DNA of 64,000 bases from assembly GCA_030549205.1 (NCBI GenBank), contig JAUKTV010000003.1:1054001-1118000 (forward strand). Direction: 5' to 3'. This document shows, one piece after another, positions 1 to 12,203 of the stretch. Made by a program: the position numbers and the translations under genes. The notes beneath the pieces are model-generated. The model made no database searches, was not told the DNA's origin, and was given only the letters and a program-made list of their open reading frames with translations. Each line of letters begins with the position of its first letter. The first letter of the stretch is position 1. The stretch is from Apiosordaria backusii. Lineage: Eukaryota > Ascomycota > Sordariomycetes > Sordariales > Lasiosphaeriaceae.

Positions 1-2091
1 AATACCCCGCAACCCCAGTACTCGATTCCCCCGAATAAGAGACCCCGGACATCCGTCGAGACCCCGTCGCAACCACATTCGCAATACGGAACGCCGACGT
101 ACGCTATGAGTCCGCAGGCAACCGTTGCATCTCCGGGCGCTGTCGCTTCGCCGAACTACTCCAATATACCCACTCCGGTTCCGACAGGGCAATCGTACGC
201 TCCTCAGTATGGCGCGAACGGGCACTCTGTTCCTTCCCCAGCCCAACAATCAGGCTTGACGTTGCCTGAAGCTCGGCCGTCGATGCCTCCTACCCCGACA
301 CCGACAACTCCTCTTACTCCGAATCTCCCCCACGCCCAGCAGGCCCAACAACACCAGGCTCAACAATATCAGCAGCAGCACCACCAAGTGCAGCAGGCCC
401 AGCAGCATAGCCAGGTCCAACAAACCCAGCAGCAGCACGGGCAGGCGCAGCATGCTCAGCAGCAGGTACAAGGCCAGCAATACCAACAGGGTCAGCAGTA
501 TCAACAGCCGATGCAATCTCAGCATACGCAGTCGATTCAGCAACCAATACAGCCCCAACCTACACCGCAACTTCCACAGCAACAATATACTAACGCTACA
601 ATGGCACCAATTGGGCCCCCTCCACCTTCTTCGACGCCAGGCGCCATGTTGCCCCCATCGAAGCCGGTTACTACGAAGGAATACGAGTATGATGTCAGCG
701 ACGCTCTTGCTGGGACGGGTGTTGATCTGAGGGCCGAAGAACAATATCTTGCAGAGCTGTATGGTGGTTCGTTTGCTCAAGAGGCAAGGACCGGTTTACC
801 AGCCAACGCTCCAGGCAGCAAGGGCTCGTTTTACGGTGCCGGTCCAGCGAACCAGCCGGCTGAGGCGACTGGGCTCAGTCAGGAGCAGTTCGAGGCCGAG
901 GCTGCCAAACGGGCGTGGGATGAAGCAGCTCAGAGATTGGCTGTAACCCGCAGCAATGAGCTCAAGAACCCCTTTCTCATCGTGCCTAATCTGCATTATC
1001 GCGCAGACAAGATTGCCAAGGAGCACGGGCTTACACTTAACTTGGAGCTCAAGAACCAGCAGCAAACAATGGGCAAGATGCGAACTCCTCAGGAATTCCC
1101 GCAGCCCAAGGTGACTGTGAGCTCCAAACACGGCCCTGATGGCATGATCGTTTCTACAAAGGGGTCTTTTATTCCCCATGATGCCTATTTGGTCGACCAG
1201 CTTGCACTCCTGTCAATCGCCACAAAGCACCGATTAAGAGAGCTCCTTGAAGAAGCGAATGGCATAGCCAACACCCGCCAGACAACTTCTCATGGCGAAA
1301 TCCCCTCGGAATGGACCGATGTCGCCGTGCCTCTACGAACTGGCCTCGATTCCCTTCCCGCCGACACTGCCAATGGCAACTCGCTCAAGCGTATGGCTGC
1401 CATGGTCTGATTTATGTGTTATTTCCTTCGCTAACCTCTGCTCACAGGCTCCTTTGAATCATTTAGCAGTGGCCAAGCTCCTTCCAAGGGAGCCAAGGTG
1501 ATCAAGGACATCAATGCTGCTGTACGACAGGGCGCAACTACTGAGCGAGATCTGGAAGAAGCTCGGCTTCGCAAACGGCAAAAGCGGTTGAACCCAGACG
1601 CGGCCCAGACCGGATCTCGCGCTGGCTCGACAGTTCCTGGGACGCCTGGTTCAGTCGCACCCGAGGGCGAGGCCGCCAAAGCGCCTTCTAAGAAGGAATT
1701 GAAGAAAGGTGCTGCGGCCGCCAGACTTGCCGAAGCATCCAGCACTGCCAACGCGAATCAGACTTTGAGCGCTTTGATGGGCGGTTTCGGCAGGAAAAAG
1801 AAGAAGGAGTACAGCTGGATGACGTCTGGCAGTGGCCCTAGCACTCCACGAGCGACCGGAGGCCAAGAACCAGGCACACCCGGCGGAGGAGCTGGTGGCA
1901 AGGTCCAACCGGAGAAGTCCACTCTGACCCAAGACGGTAAGACTCCCCGTCTGGGCACCTGGCGCGAAGACAAGGAGAAAGGAAAAAATATCCAGCTTCG
2001 GGATTGGGTCACCGTCTTGGAGATGGACGGTCGCGATATCAAGGCTGTTCAGGAGGCCTATATCAAGTTGGATTCCTCGATACCTCGATAG
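1..2091 (+). CDS. taf4: TFIID subunit TAF4, 3' part (5' end outside window)
   Basis: General transcription factor TFIID subunit; TAF4 pairs with TAF12 through a histone-like fold and is nuclear. The frame is open from base 1, so the N-terminus lies upstream. I splice join(<1..1390, 1448..2091); the 57-nt intron has donor GTATGG, branch CTAAC and acceptor CACAG. Visible order: a basic NKRPR motif near the left edge, a long Gln-rich low-complexity tract (about bases 330-590), then the conserved TAF4 C-terminal region beginning near YEYDVSDAL and running through LRELLEEANG, then a basic, charged tail (LRKRQKRLNP) and a GKPTPRLG-like segment close to the end. The Q-rich tract followed by the conserved C-terminal domain is the family layout. 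Family call is firm; the exact donor (1391 rather than 1405) is inferred because it keeps the frame. Confidence 0.88.
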
Positions 2092-3243
2092 AGATACGAG
2101 GCAACAACAGCAAATCATCGAAACAACGATGCTTGTCCGAAACCAAAGGATGAGGTGGTAAAAAGGAACAGGCATAAATCCTGGGCCTTGACGAATACCA
2201 TCGACATGAATCTTGATTATAATTGATGTATGGGAATATGGAGTAGGGAGCGAGGAGCCGGGAAAACAAAAGAGCTTTTTCTTTTTCACTCATATTAAGA
2301 CGATAAAATGGTGGGACCCTTCTCTTTTTTTACGCACACCCCTAATCCCGCTGGCGTTTATGTTTTCCTTCACCCAACACTTTGTTTATCGCTTATTGTA
2401 ATTTGTCATTATCGGCACCATTTCACCACAACTAGCCAGGCGTTCTTGACACACGGGCAAAGGGGGTTGGAGCGTGGGTTTGTATATTTTCCCGTTGGGG
2501 CGGAGGTTAGGCAAGGAAGGAGGGCGGTAGAGGGTATGGAAGGCCAAAGCAAGGGTGATAGGATTGGATTGGCCAAGGAGGGACCGAGAAATTTTGCGCG
2601 CAGCCCGTTCTCGTGATAGGGGAGAACTGACCTGCCTCTGTCTGCCAAATATCTGCAGTCTGATCCAGTGCAGGCCAGGAAGGAAGGCCAGGAAGGAAGG
2701 CCAGGAAGGAAGGCCAGGAAGGAAGAGAACTGGGAATCGCTAGGGAGTTAGCGCAACAAAAGAATCTAAATTGCCGATGCAAATCGTTCATTTACGAGTA
2801 TTGACCCAGCTTGAAGTGTAAATGACGTTGCGCGTTTCATATCACTATGACTGCATGCTTTGCTGTGCTTGTGCGGGAGTTCGAGTACCGAGTGCCCCCG
2901 TCTATCTAGCTCCTTAATATCTCAGGTACAAAATTCTTAGATTTCTAACCCACGACCACCATTGAGTGAAGGCAATTGCAGGAACGAGATAACCACGCCG
3001 AATTCATCGCAACCCTAACCCTCCTCTGAACAACCCCAACCCAGGAACAACGGGGCGCCAAGAGCTCCCCACATTAACTCATGGAGCTCAGGAGCAGCTG
3101 GCTCCATCGCGTCGGCATATTGACGTGCGTCGACACGGTCCGTTTGATGACACAAAACACCCACAGCGACGACGACGACAACAACCACTTCTCAATCCAG
3201 GCCACGGCATGACATGACCGATCACCGGTGATCCCAGGTCATC
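2092..3243. other. Intergenic region between taf4 and ro-3
   Basis: No gene recognised in 1.15 kb. It holds a 13-bp tandem repeat (2673-2724) and one AACCCTAACCCT telomere-like stretch near 3010, about 230 bases before the ro-3 start. It presumably contains the taf4 3' UTR and the ro-3 promoter. Confidence 0.6.
2673..2724 (+). repeat. 13-bp tandem repeat, four exact copies
   Basis: The unit GGCCAGGAAGGAA occurs four times head to tail with no mismatch (2673, 2686, 2699, 2712). It is purine-rich on the plus strand and lies in non-coding DNA. It is a simple minisatellite; no function can be read from it. Confidence 0.95.
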
Positions 3244-6200
3244 ATGTCCGATTTAGCGGTTGGACAGAAAATACAGCTGAGCGACGGCCGCACAGGAACG
3301 ATTCGATATGTCGGCCAAACACACTTCGCCGTGGGCGAATGGGTCGGCGTCGAGCTCGACGATGGATCCGGCAAAAATGACGGCATGGTCCAGGGGGAAC
3401 GCTACTTTGAATGTGCCATGGGATACGGTATGTTCGTGAGACCTGTCACTGTCACCGTCACGGCGCCCGCTCCAACACAACAACCCAAGCCCGCCGCCAA
3501 AAAGGGCTCCCGCCCAAGCAGTTTATTCTCCAATGGTTCCAACAAGGGGGCTTCGTCCTCCACCAGCGACCCAAGTATCGGAAAACGAATGAGCTTGAAT
3601 GCTCCCAGTCCAAGCCCAGTTCCTCGTAGGGGCAGTGTGAGGGTAGGTTTTGGTCTGTTTACTTTGCATCAGGGGAAGAAAAAGCTAAATTCAAGCCATG
3701 TAGAGTCCCACAAAATCACCCACGAAACAGCTTAACCGCTCCCCAACCAGCGCGACACCATCGCGAACCGGTACCCCCTCCAATGCCAACGTCAAGCCCG
3801 GCCCCCTGGGCGTCAGACCCCGACCTGCTTCCGCCACCAGCAGACCGTCCATGGCCCCGCCCCCTGTACCCAGGCCAACCCGCCAGGTCTCAACGTCTTC
3901 TTCCACCCCAAGACAAAGCAGCGCTCCCCCCCGAACACTCAGCAGCAAAGTTGGTGCGGCATCCGGAACCGGGTCAAGACCGGCCCCAATCCGCGTTCCC
4001 GGCGCGAGACAGAGCTCCGCCTCCTCCATGTCGAGCGTCAATAAGACTTCCCGCGCCGAATCCCGCAAAAGCAGCGATGACGAGATACTCTCCCCCCAAC
4101 CCACCAGCCCCGTTCAAGTCCGGACCGCAGCCTTGGAAAAGCTTGCCACTACCTCGTTGCACCAGGGCGGAGGGGCAGCGAAATCCCCCATTGCGACTGC
4201 TTCCGTCTCGTCCCGAAACGCACCTAGCACAGCCGCCGCCCAGAAAGAGATAGAAGACCTCAAAGCCAAGTTGCGCGTGCTGGAGAAGAAGAGGATGGAA
4301 GACAGGGAAAAGCTTAATAGTCTTGAGAAAATCAAGGGGGAGAGGGATAAGTTTGAGAGGATCATCCAGACGCTGCAGATAAAATACCAACCTCAGCAGC
4401 AAGAGATTGTGGATTTGAGGAAGCAACTCAAGGAGGCGGAGACGAGGTTTTATGCTGTGGAGGAGATGCAGGCTGAGCATGAGACTGCGCTTGAACTGGC
4501 GACGTTGGACCGGGAGATGGCGGAGGAGACGGCGGAGGTGCTGAAGGTTGAGCTGGATGCGCTGAAGCAGAAGTCTGAAGAGCTGGAGCTGGAAGTCGAG
4601 ATTTTGAGGGAGGAGAATGCAGAGTTTACCAAGGGGATGTCGACTGAGGAACGGGCGAGCACAGGGTGGTTGCAAATGGAAAGGAATAATGAACGGTTAA
4701 AGGAGGCGTTGATCAGACTGAGGGACCTTTCTCAAGAGCAAGAGGAGGAGCTCAAGGATCAGATCAAGGGTTTGGAGGAGGATCTGAGGGAGTTTGAGAC
4801 GGTCAAGGACCAGTTTGCGGCTACGAAGGAGAAGCTGGCGCAGGCTGAGATCGCGGTAGAGGATCTCAGGGAGCAGTTGAATAATGCGCTGGGAGCGGAG
4901 GACTTGATTGAGAAAATCACGGAGGAGAATATGAATCAGGCAGAGGAGATCAAGGAGTTGAGGGCAGTGATTGATGACCTGGAGAGCTTGAAGGAGATTA
5001 ATGATGAGTTGGAGATTAATCATGTGCAGAACGAGAAAGAGATGCAGGAGGAGCTGGACTTGAAGGATGCGATTATTTCTGAGCAGATGCGGCAGGCGAA
5101 TGTGCAAAGGGAGTCGATGGAGGATATGGAGTATACGCTGTCGAGATTCAGGGAGCTGGTCACGAGCTTGCAGAACGACTTGGAGGATATGAGGGCTTCT
5201 CACGCCGTGACGGAGAATGAGTCCGAGCAACTTAACAGTCGCTCGAGGGCGATGATGGACTTGAACATGAAGCTGCAGATTTCGGCTGCCAAGGCTCAGG
5301 TCAAGACGATTGACCTTGAGCTGAGGCGCATGGAGGCTCAAGAAGCCGAGCAGCATTTGGAGATTGTCAAGTTGTTCTTGCCAGACAGCTATCAGTTTGA
5401 TAGGGACTCTGTGCTAGCACTGCTGAGGTTCAAGAGGCTGGCTTTCAAGGCCAATCTGCTGAATGGCTTCATCAAGGAGCGTGTCAATGGGCAGGCGCAT
5501 CCTGGTCATGAAGACGATGTCTTTGAGGGTTGTGGTGCCATTGACAAGCTTACCTGGGTGTCTGCCATGTGCGACCGGTTTGTCAACTCCATCAGTCACT
5601 GCTCGCTGGAGCAGTTTGCCAAGTATGAGGGCGCCCTGTACGAGTTGGAGCCTGTCGAGAGAGCTCTTAATGGGTGGATCGACGGCTTACGACGCGATGA
5701 CTTGAAGGAGAAGCAGTGCTCTGCTGAACTTCAAAGGACGATTGCTCTCATGACGCATCTGGGCGAGGTGCACATCTCCAATGATTTGGAGAGCTTTGCC
5801 GATGATATCCACATGAAGGCTCTTCTGATGCAAAGCCGCCTGGAATCTGCCGCGGCCACCTTTACGACTATGCGTAGCATGGTTCAACGGGTTGTTCCTC
5901 CAAGCGATGAAGACAATGAGCTCGAGCAGTACTTTACAAAGAAGGCCGAGGGTGTCATCACTCAAACGCGCGGCGCTAAGGTTCTTGCGGGCAAAACGGT
6001 TCGCTCTCTTGAAGACCTCAAGACTAGGTCCCTGTCACTTACGCCAGATACTATGGAAGCATTCGAGCAGTGCGAGGTAGCCACCCAAGAGCTTGCCGAG
6101 ATGGCTCGCCGAATTGGTCTGGATCTCCATCAGCTTGTCCTTGAAGAGGGCAGAACAGAGCCTTACACATACGCCGAAATCCAGAACTGCATCTCGCAGA

Positions 6201-7318
6201 CCGCCATCAACTCGTTCGGCACCAACGAAGCCGATCTGTTCTCTGCCTATCTTAACAAACTCCGCCAAACCACCTCCCAGATCTCGGACCTGGCTGCGTT
6301 GTCCACCGACCTGGATCAGACCCAAGAATTCGAGCGCAGTCAACCCCCCTGGCTCTTGCGGGCACAGGAAATCAAAGCCCTCAAGAAGATCCCGGTGGAT
6401 GCCGAGGAAGAGCTCCGCCGTCTCAAAGACGACATCAACGACGCTCGCCGCGCCATCGCCATCCGGGAAGAACACCTCTCTACCGCCCAAGTCAAGATCG
6501 AGACACTCGAGTCCCGCATGCGCGACGCCAATGCCAAAGCCAAGCGCGTCACCGAGCTCGAGTCCTACCTCGAAACCGCCAAATCCGAAGCCGCGGCCCT
6601 GGCAGATAACATCAAGAAGCAAGACCGCGAGCTCAAGGCTTTGGAGTCGGAGCGCGACAAGTGGAAGCAGATCGCGTCCAGCAGCCGGGTTATTTCCGCG
6701 TCTGGAGGGGAAGAAGGCGCGAAAGCTAACCAAGAAAGAGCGGTGGCCACGGCGAGGGAGATGGACGCGCTCAAGAATGAAATTCTAGGCTTGCAGTCGG
6801 CGGTGAGGTATCTAAGGGAGGATAACCGACGCGCAAGAGTCAAGGAGCAAGCGAGTTACGACTGGCTTGCGGAGCCGCTGTTGAAGAAGGCTGTTCCAGC
6901 CGAGAAGCAGAGGAGGAATGTGGTCAAGGCGGAGAGCAAAGCCGTGCTTGGGGAGTTGGTCAAGATGGTGACCGAGGCAAAGGTGTATGATTTGAGCATG
7001 CTGGACAAGAAGGTTGTTGCGCAGGGTGGGTGGAAACCAGCGAAGAGCACGCCGCAGTTTTGGGCTGCTAAACAGGAGGAGGACTGGGCTATTTGGAAGG
7101 GGTGGGAGGGTGCTGTGATGAAGAAGGTACGGTTGTTGAACTCGGTGGAGCATAACAAGGAGGAGGTCAAGGAGAAGAAGGGGGTTGTGAGCGCGGCAGC
7201 GAAACTGCAGATTAGACTTCCGGGTGTCAAAAAGCATCATTTTGGAGGGGAGGTGCAGATTGTTGGGTCGAGGGAGTGGGAGGGGCTGCAGGGGAGGATG
7301 ATGACGGCTGTTGTGTAA
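3244..7318 (+). CDS. ro-3: Dynactin p150-Glued large subunit (ro-3/NIP100 type)
   Basis: Dynactin subunit that links dynein to cargo and to microtubules; needed for nuclear movement along hyphae. Model join(3244..3642, 3704..7318), 1,204 codons in exon 2 and 1,337 residues in total; the 61-nt intron (GTAGGT...TAG) is phase 0. An N-terminal CAP-Gly domain covers about residues 5-70 with the signature GKNDGMVQGERYF. A Ser/Pro/Lys-rich basic linker (SPTKSPTK repeats) follows to about residue 280. Long coiled coils run to about residue 640 and 1,030-1,140, flanking the globular dynactin p150 region. Length fits p150 homologues. Start is the first ATG, directly ahead of the CAP-Gly domain. It is convergent with sec65, 265 bases away. 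Confidence 0.95.
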
Positions 7319-7583
7319 AAGTAACGAGGGGGAGTGTATGTATGCTTTTTCGAGATATACCCTGTAGACGTGAAGCGTTATTGTTATTTTCACTTTCGGT
7401 TGCATGTCATCGATTGATCCATATGAAATGAAATTGGGTGGGGGTACTAGATCTTCTGATCGTAGCACAGGAAGTCTATACCCCCAAGTCTGGTATCGTG
7501 AACATTTCTAAGTCTATATACATTTTATCCCATATTTCCAAACGCTCCTTGTCGCTTTCGTTTTGGTCCGCAGAATAAGTAAA

Positions 7584-8504
7584 TCATTTCTTCCCCTTCT
7601 TGGCCTTCCCACCAGCACTGGAACTCGGCCCAGGGGATCCACCACCTCCTCCAAGACCACCCAACCCTCCCATCCCTCCCATCCCCATCGACTGAGCAGC
7701 CTGCATCAAACTGGCCATATCCATCCCTCCGGGTCCTCCTCCACCTCCCAACATGCCCGGCAGGCCCCCGGCACCTCCGGCACCACCCATCTGGCTCATC
7801 ATATCCTTCAAGAAGTTCTCGCTCACACCACCACCAGTCATTGCGGGACTATAATGCGGCAGCAACTCGCTCATCTTCCAGCCCCTCGGCACAGCAGGAC
7901 GCGGCCACTGCTCTCCAGGCTTCAGCTCCGGCGGGGGAGGCGCACCGCGAACGTGCACCCTCAATGCGGGAGAGGCATCGGTAATAGGATGGCTCTTCAG
8001 ATGCTGCGCAACAAGCAAGAAGAGATGATGCTTGTTTTTGACACGGGTCTGGTTTGCGAGGGAGACTTTGACTCTGCCTGGGTTGGCCCAGTCTTTGGGG
8101 TGGAGTTTGCCCGCTTCGAAGACGGTGGGGATGTTGAGGTTTGCGCAGGCGGCGAGGATCTCGGTGGCTAAAGGGTTGGGGACGGCGAGGGCGGAGGAGA
8201 CGCGGCGGCCTTGGGCGCGGGTGTGGAGGCTGGAGAAGTAGATGGGGTAGAGGCAGAGGTAGGATGCGTAGGGGGTGGCGTCGGTGGTGGGTTGCATTTG
8301 GGGGTACGAAGGGGGTTGTTGGATTGGGCGGAATTGAGGTTGTTGCTGCTGTTGTTGCTGGGGGATGGGCTTGGACTGGGGGACAGGTTGCCGGGTGCGG
8401 ATGATGTCTGATTCGACGAAGTCATCAATGTCGTCTTCGGAGGGGTCCGACATTTGGACGTCGTCGTCTGAGTCGGAGACTTCTTCTACGCGGGGGTGGG
8501 ACAT
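7584..8504 (-). CDS. sec65: Signal recognition particle subunit SRP19/Sec65
   Basis: SRP19 binds SRP RNA and orders assembly of SRP54 for co-translational targeting to the ER. Single exon, 306 residues. Residues 1-35 are acidic and Ser-rich, a short poly-Gln tract follows, then the SRP19 fold with YLCLYPIYFSS, the basic loop QGRRVSSALAV and the RVKNKHHLFLLVAQHL helix. The C-terminal third is a Gly/Met-rich low-complexity tail ending in the lysine-rich GKAKKGKK, typical of fungal Sec65. The ATG opens directly onto the acidic N-terminus and no upstream exon is needed. Confidence 0.93.
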   Translation of the reverse strand: MSHPRVEEVSDSDDDVQMSDPSEDDIDDFVESDIIRTRQPVPQSKPIPQQQQQQQPQFRPIQQPPSYPQMQPTTDATPYASYLCLYPIYFSSLHTRAQGRRVSSALAVPNPLATEILAACANLNIPTVFEAGKLHPKDWANPGRVKVSLANQTRVKNKHHLFLLVAQHLKSHPITDASPALRVHVRGAPPPPELKPGEQWPRPAVPRGWKMSELLPHYSPAMTGGGVSENFLKDMMSQMGGAGGAGGLPGMLGGGGGPGGMDMASLMQAAQSMGMGGMGGLGGLGGGGGSPGPSSSAGGKAKKGKK

Positions 8505-9733
8505 TTTGGCGGTTGTTGTCGGTGACAGTGGCGGTTGTGAGGTGAGTGGTCGTGGTGGTAATGGCGATGGTGAAGGATGGAGGAGGACGTGGAAGTAACT
8601 TGGAGTTCGACGTCCATAGTGGGGTTTCTGCTTGTGGGTTGTAAATAAGGTGTGGTCTGAGCTTCTGGTGGGGCGGGGCGGATGAGGCGGGACCTGATTG
8701 TATTAAACTGTAAAATCAACCCACAAAAAGGGTGATGTTTGCGAGACGCTACAGAATATTCTCACATAAACGAACAGGAATGCACATCCAAAACGTGGGA
8801 TTTAAACCTCAGTTGTTCGATTGTGAGACAGAGCAGAGGAGCATTTTACAGAGCTGATGCTCAATCAGAAAGCACATTCTCAGGGCTGCAGCAAGCTTGA
8901 ATCAAGGATCAAGAGGCGGAAATAGGAGCAAGGAACACCGAAGCTAGATCCCTTCATTACAGGAGCACACTCCGTCTCCAGTCTCAAACTTGATGAGAAA
9001 CTGCTTGATAGACACCAAAAGGCGGACACAACCACTTCAAGATGAATGAGGCGTGGAGGGCGGGTCCTTTCCTTCCAGTGACACAGGTGACATCGGATCC
9101 ATGCGGTTGAGCAAGAGCTCTCCCGGTTTACAGCAACAAGCGACGGTCAAATCTGACGAATCGCAGCAGGAGCCTCAGGAATCACAAGACGTCGCCGAAG
9201 CCACACACAGCCCCAAGCAACTACATCGCATCCCCATTTCTGCCTTCTTCATTGTCCCTTCTATCGCTGGCCCGTATCCGAATCAATTCCGCATCTGCTC
9301 CGGTGCCTCCCGTTGCAGGCGCGAACCGTGAATTGCCCCAAAGAGACAGGGAACTGCGGCGCCCGTGCGGCGAAGTTCCTCTTGCTCCTGCTATAGTGCT
9401 CTACCCCGTCACCCGCCTCTCAATCTGGCATCTCTCACATCTCACATCTCACGTTCTGCTGTCGCCAGACCAGAGCCATCATTGACTATCACCCCCGGTC
9501 GTCAATTGGCCCAACAATCGGTGTCAAATTAGCTGAGGCTCTAGCTTACCAAATCATATCCGGGCTCAGCCCGAGATTAAACATTGGACTCCCAACCCCC
9601 TCTGCCGCTCAACTTTTGCTCACTTCATATTCAGCAAAGTCAGCCAGCCAATGGACGGTGGAATTTGACCTTCATCCATATCGAGCATCTTTAGCAGCCA
9701 CATCACAAAAAAAAAGAAACAGCCTCCGGCGCC
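8505..9733. other. Divergent intergenic region sec65 / CCCH gene
   Basis: A 1.2-kb region that should hold both promoters. Open frames at 9053-9331 and 9252-9485 show no recognisable domain or coding character, so I do not call them genes. A triple repeat of CATCTCA-like units sits near 9433-9450. Nothing else stands out. Confidence 0.5.
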
Positions 9734-11678
9734 ATGGAGCAAAGACAGAATATCTTGAGCTTTATCCAGCGCTACCAAAATCTAGTGACTTACCAGGACA
9801 CCCAGACCAATTTGATAAAGGCAAGATGCAAAAATCCCTGGTATCGAAACCACGACTGACACTTGACAGGATCTCTTAGTTTATGCCGAATCCATAGAGT
9901 CTACTTTGCGAGCCGAAAATGCCGAACTCGCTCAGAGAGTCCATGACAGGAACTTGGACTATGAGGATGCCACACGCTCTAGGCGTGAGCTTCAACAGCG
10001 CATTCACGCTCTCGAAGGGCAGCTCGAGACGGCCATCTTGGCCAATGACCAGGTCAAGAATACCAACTCGTACGTTGTGGTCTTAATAGACGGCGACGGG
10101 CTTATTGTAAGTCTCTCCATGTCACCGCGACACGTTATCGTTGCCTTTTGACACCTCTCGACAACACTTTGATACCTATTCAAAACACCTTGACGCATTT
10201 CTATGATACTATGATATCTCCCCCGCTGAACTACATGGCTAACACTCGACTAGTTTAAGCCAGAGTTGATCCAACAGGGGCTTGCAGGAGGAAAGAAGGC
10301 CGCTTACGCTTTGAGGTCGGCAATATTGGGTCAATGTGGCCCTCACGGTAATGAAATTGGAGTGCTTGCGCAGGTCTACCTCAACCTTGCCGGGCTTAGC
10401 AAAGCCATGCGCCGCGATGGCTGTCTAGACAACGAGAGCAACCTCAAAGAGTTCAGTTTGGGATTCACCCAAGCCAAGGCAACTTTCGACTTTGTCGACG
10501 TTGGCCACGGAAAAGAAAGAGCCGATAACAAAATTAAAGAAATGACCAAATGGCACCTTCGGAACCACAACTGCAAACAAGTTATACTGGGTATTTCGCA
10601 CGATGCTGGGTACGCTCCCTTTCTCGACGAGCTTTTCCAAGAGGACAGTGTTCAGCACCAAATCACCATTCTCGAAGGCGTTCCCGGTATGATGACTTCC
10701 TTTGACAGCACGAGTGGGCTTATTCGCTGACGTATCTGACAATCAGTGGTACGTGAACTCAGGGCCATAGGGGCAAACATATTGAACCTGAACGATACTT
10801 TATTTCGGTCTGAAAAGCTTGTTGACAGGGTGCAAGAGTCGGCCAGCTCGGAGTCATTTGGCACACCTTTCACGCCAGCTCCTGCCACGCCAGTCCCTGC
10901 TACACCAACGATCGAATTCAACAAGCCCACTACACCGACTGTCGAGGTAAAACTGGTTGTGCCAGCCATTCCAACCGCCCCAGTTATCCCTAGCAGCAGT
11001 GTGGCTAGTGTAAGCAGCATAGGAAGCTCTGGACCCTTGACACCAGCAACGTCAGCCACCTCGACCCCGACTCCTGCCCCGGCGACCACTTCCGGCTCGG
11101 CTCCGGGTACCACGACTTATGCTAAGGCCATCAGAAATACCACTCCGCCACCTCCGCCGGTGATCAGATTACCTGCCCACACCAAGGCAGCCTTGCAGCA
11201 ACAACCCTCTCGTACATCAAAGACGACGCCAAGCAAACCCAAACCGGCTCCTTGGAATCCAGGACCCCGCGGATTGGACCCTCCGCTTCAAGTATCACAG
11301 TCAGCATTGGACAATCTCAAAAGGAGAAAGGATAGCAACAAACTATGCAACAACCATTACCTACGTGGGCCCTGCTCCAAAGGCGACTCTTGCAACTTTG
11401 AACACAATTACAAACCTACCAAAGAGGAGCTGGTTGCGATAGCTTTCTTGACGAGGCTGAATCCTTGCTCTGGTGGGCAAGATTGCGATGTGGATGATTG
11501 CATCTACGGTCACCATGTAAGTGTTTACGTCTCATATTTCATTCGGTAGACACTAACCCTGCAAAAGTGCCCCAGTGTCATCAACGGTGCTTGTACGCAC
11601 CCCTACTGTAAATTTGATAAGGATGATCACCCCCCTGGGACCAAGATCAAGGCCCATAAGAGCAGCCATGATCGCTAG
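9734..11678 (+). CDS. Tandem CCCH zinc-finger protein with PIN/NYN-like domain
   Basis: Five exons: join(9734..9820, 9870..10106, 10254..10686, 10747..11516, 11568..11678), 545 residues. The N-terminus (residues 1-100) is a coiled coil. Next comes a domain starting YVVVLIDGDGLIF with later acidic residues (FVDVGHGKERADN), which resembles PIN/NYN nuclease-like folds of fungal DUF7923 proteins; nuclease activity is only inference. A Pro/Thr-rich linker leads to C-terminal CCCH fingers: one at CNNHYLRGPCSKGDSCNFEH, then CSGGQDCDVDDCIYGHH and CPSVINGACTHPYCKF. Probable RNA-binding regulator. The first intron (9821-9869) uses a GC donor (AAG|GCAAGA) and is the only splice that avoids an in-frame stop; the others are GT-AG. 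Confidence 0.8.
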
Positions 11679-12203
11679 GTGCTCATGCCCTATCAGTGAG
11701 CACCAACAATAAATAAATGCTCCAGGGAGAGAAAAAGCAAAGAATTTTAGTTGGTGTTGATGTGTATTTTACTGGTGTGTCTGTCTCTCTGTCTCTCGGT
11801 GTGTGGGGGGGATTTCTTAGGTACCCTCTCCTTCGTAGCATGCACTTTGACAGTGTGTACGATAAAAATTACTACACTCTTTAGGATATCACACTAAAAT
11901 GTCCGTTACCACTGTACTAAGCTTGTTACGTCTGTGAAGAAATATTAAATCTGTTTGATGTTCGCTGATGTCTATTGGAAAGACACAAATTATGTCTCTG
12001 TTGAGGCACTGGCAACATATCTGTGGGCCATATGAACATCTAAAGATGAACAGGTCTTGGGTCCCCAGCCATCTTGATAGATACCCCGAATCACGAGGGT
12101 TAGAGTGGCAAGTCATCATTTGAAGTAAAATAAAAGCTCGCAATGAGTTAACGCACATGCTGCAGCTCGTCCTGCATGGGTATAATACACATATAACCAC
12201 CTT
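11679..12203. other. Intergenic, convergent 3' ends
   Basis: 3' flanks of the CCCH gene and of emi1. Contains a short CTGTCTCT-type pyrimidine run near 11780 and no convincing ORF. Confidence 0.6.

Noticed and set aside
250..780. 176-codon Leu-rich frame on the minus strand within taf4
   Set aside because: It is the antisense of the Gln-rich tract (CAG read as CTG); the plus-strand frame is conserved TAF4.
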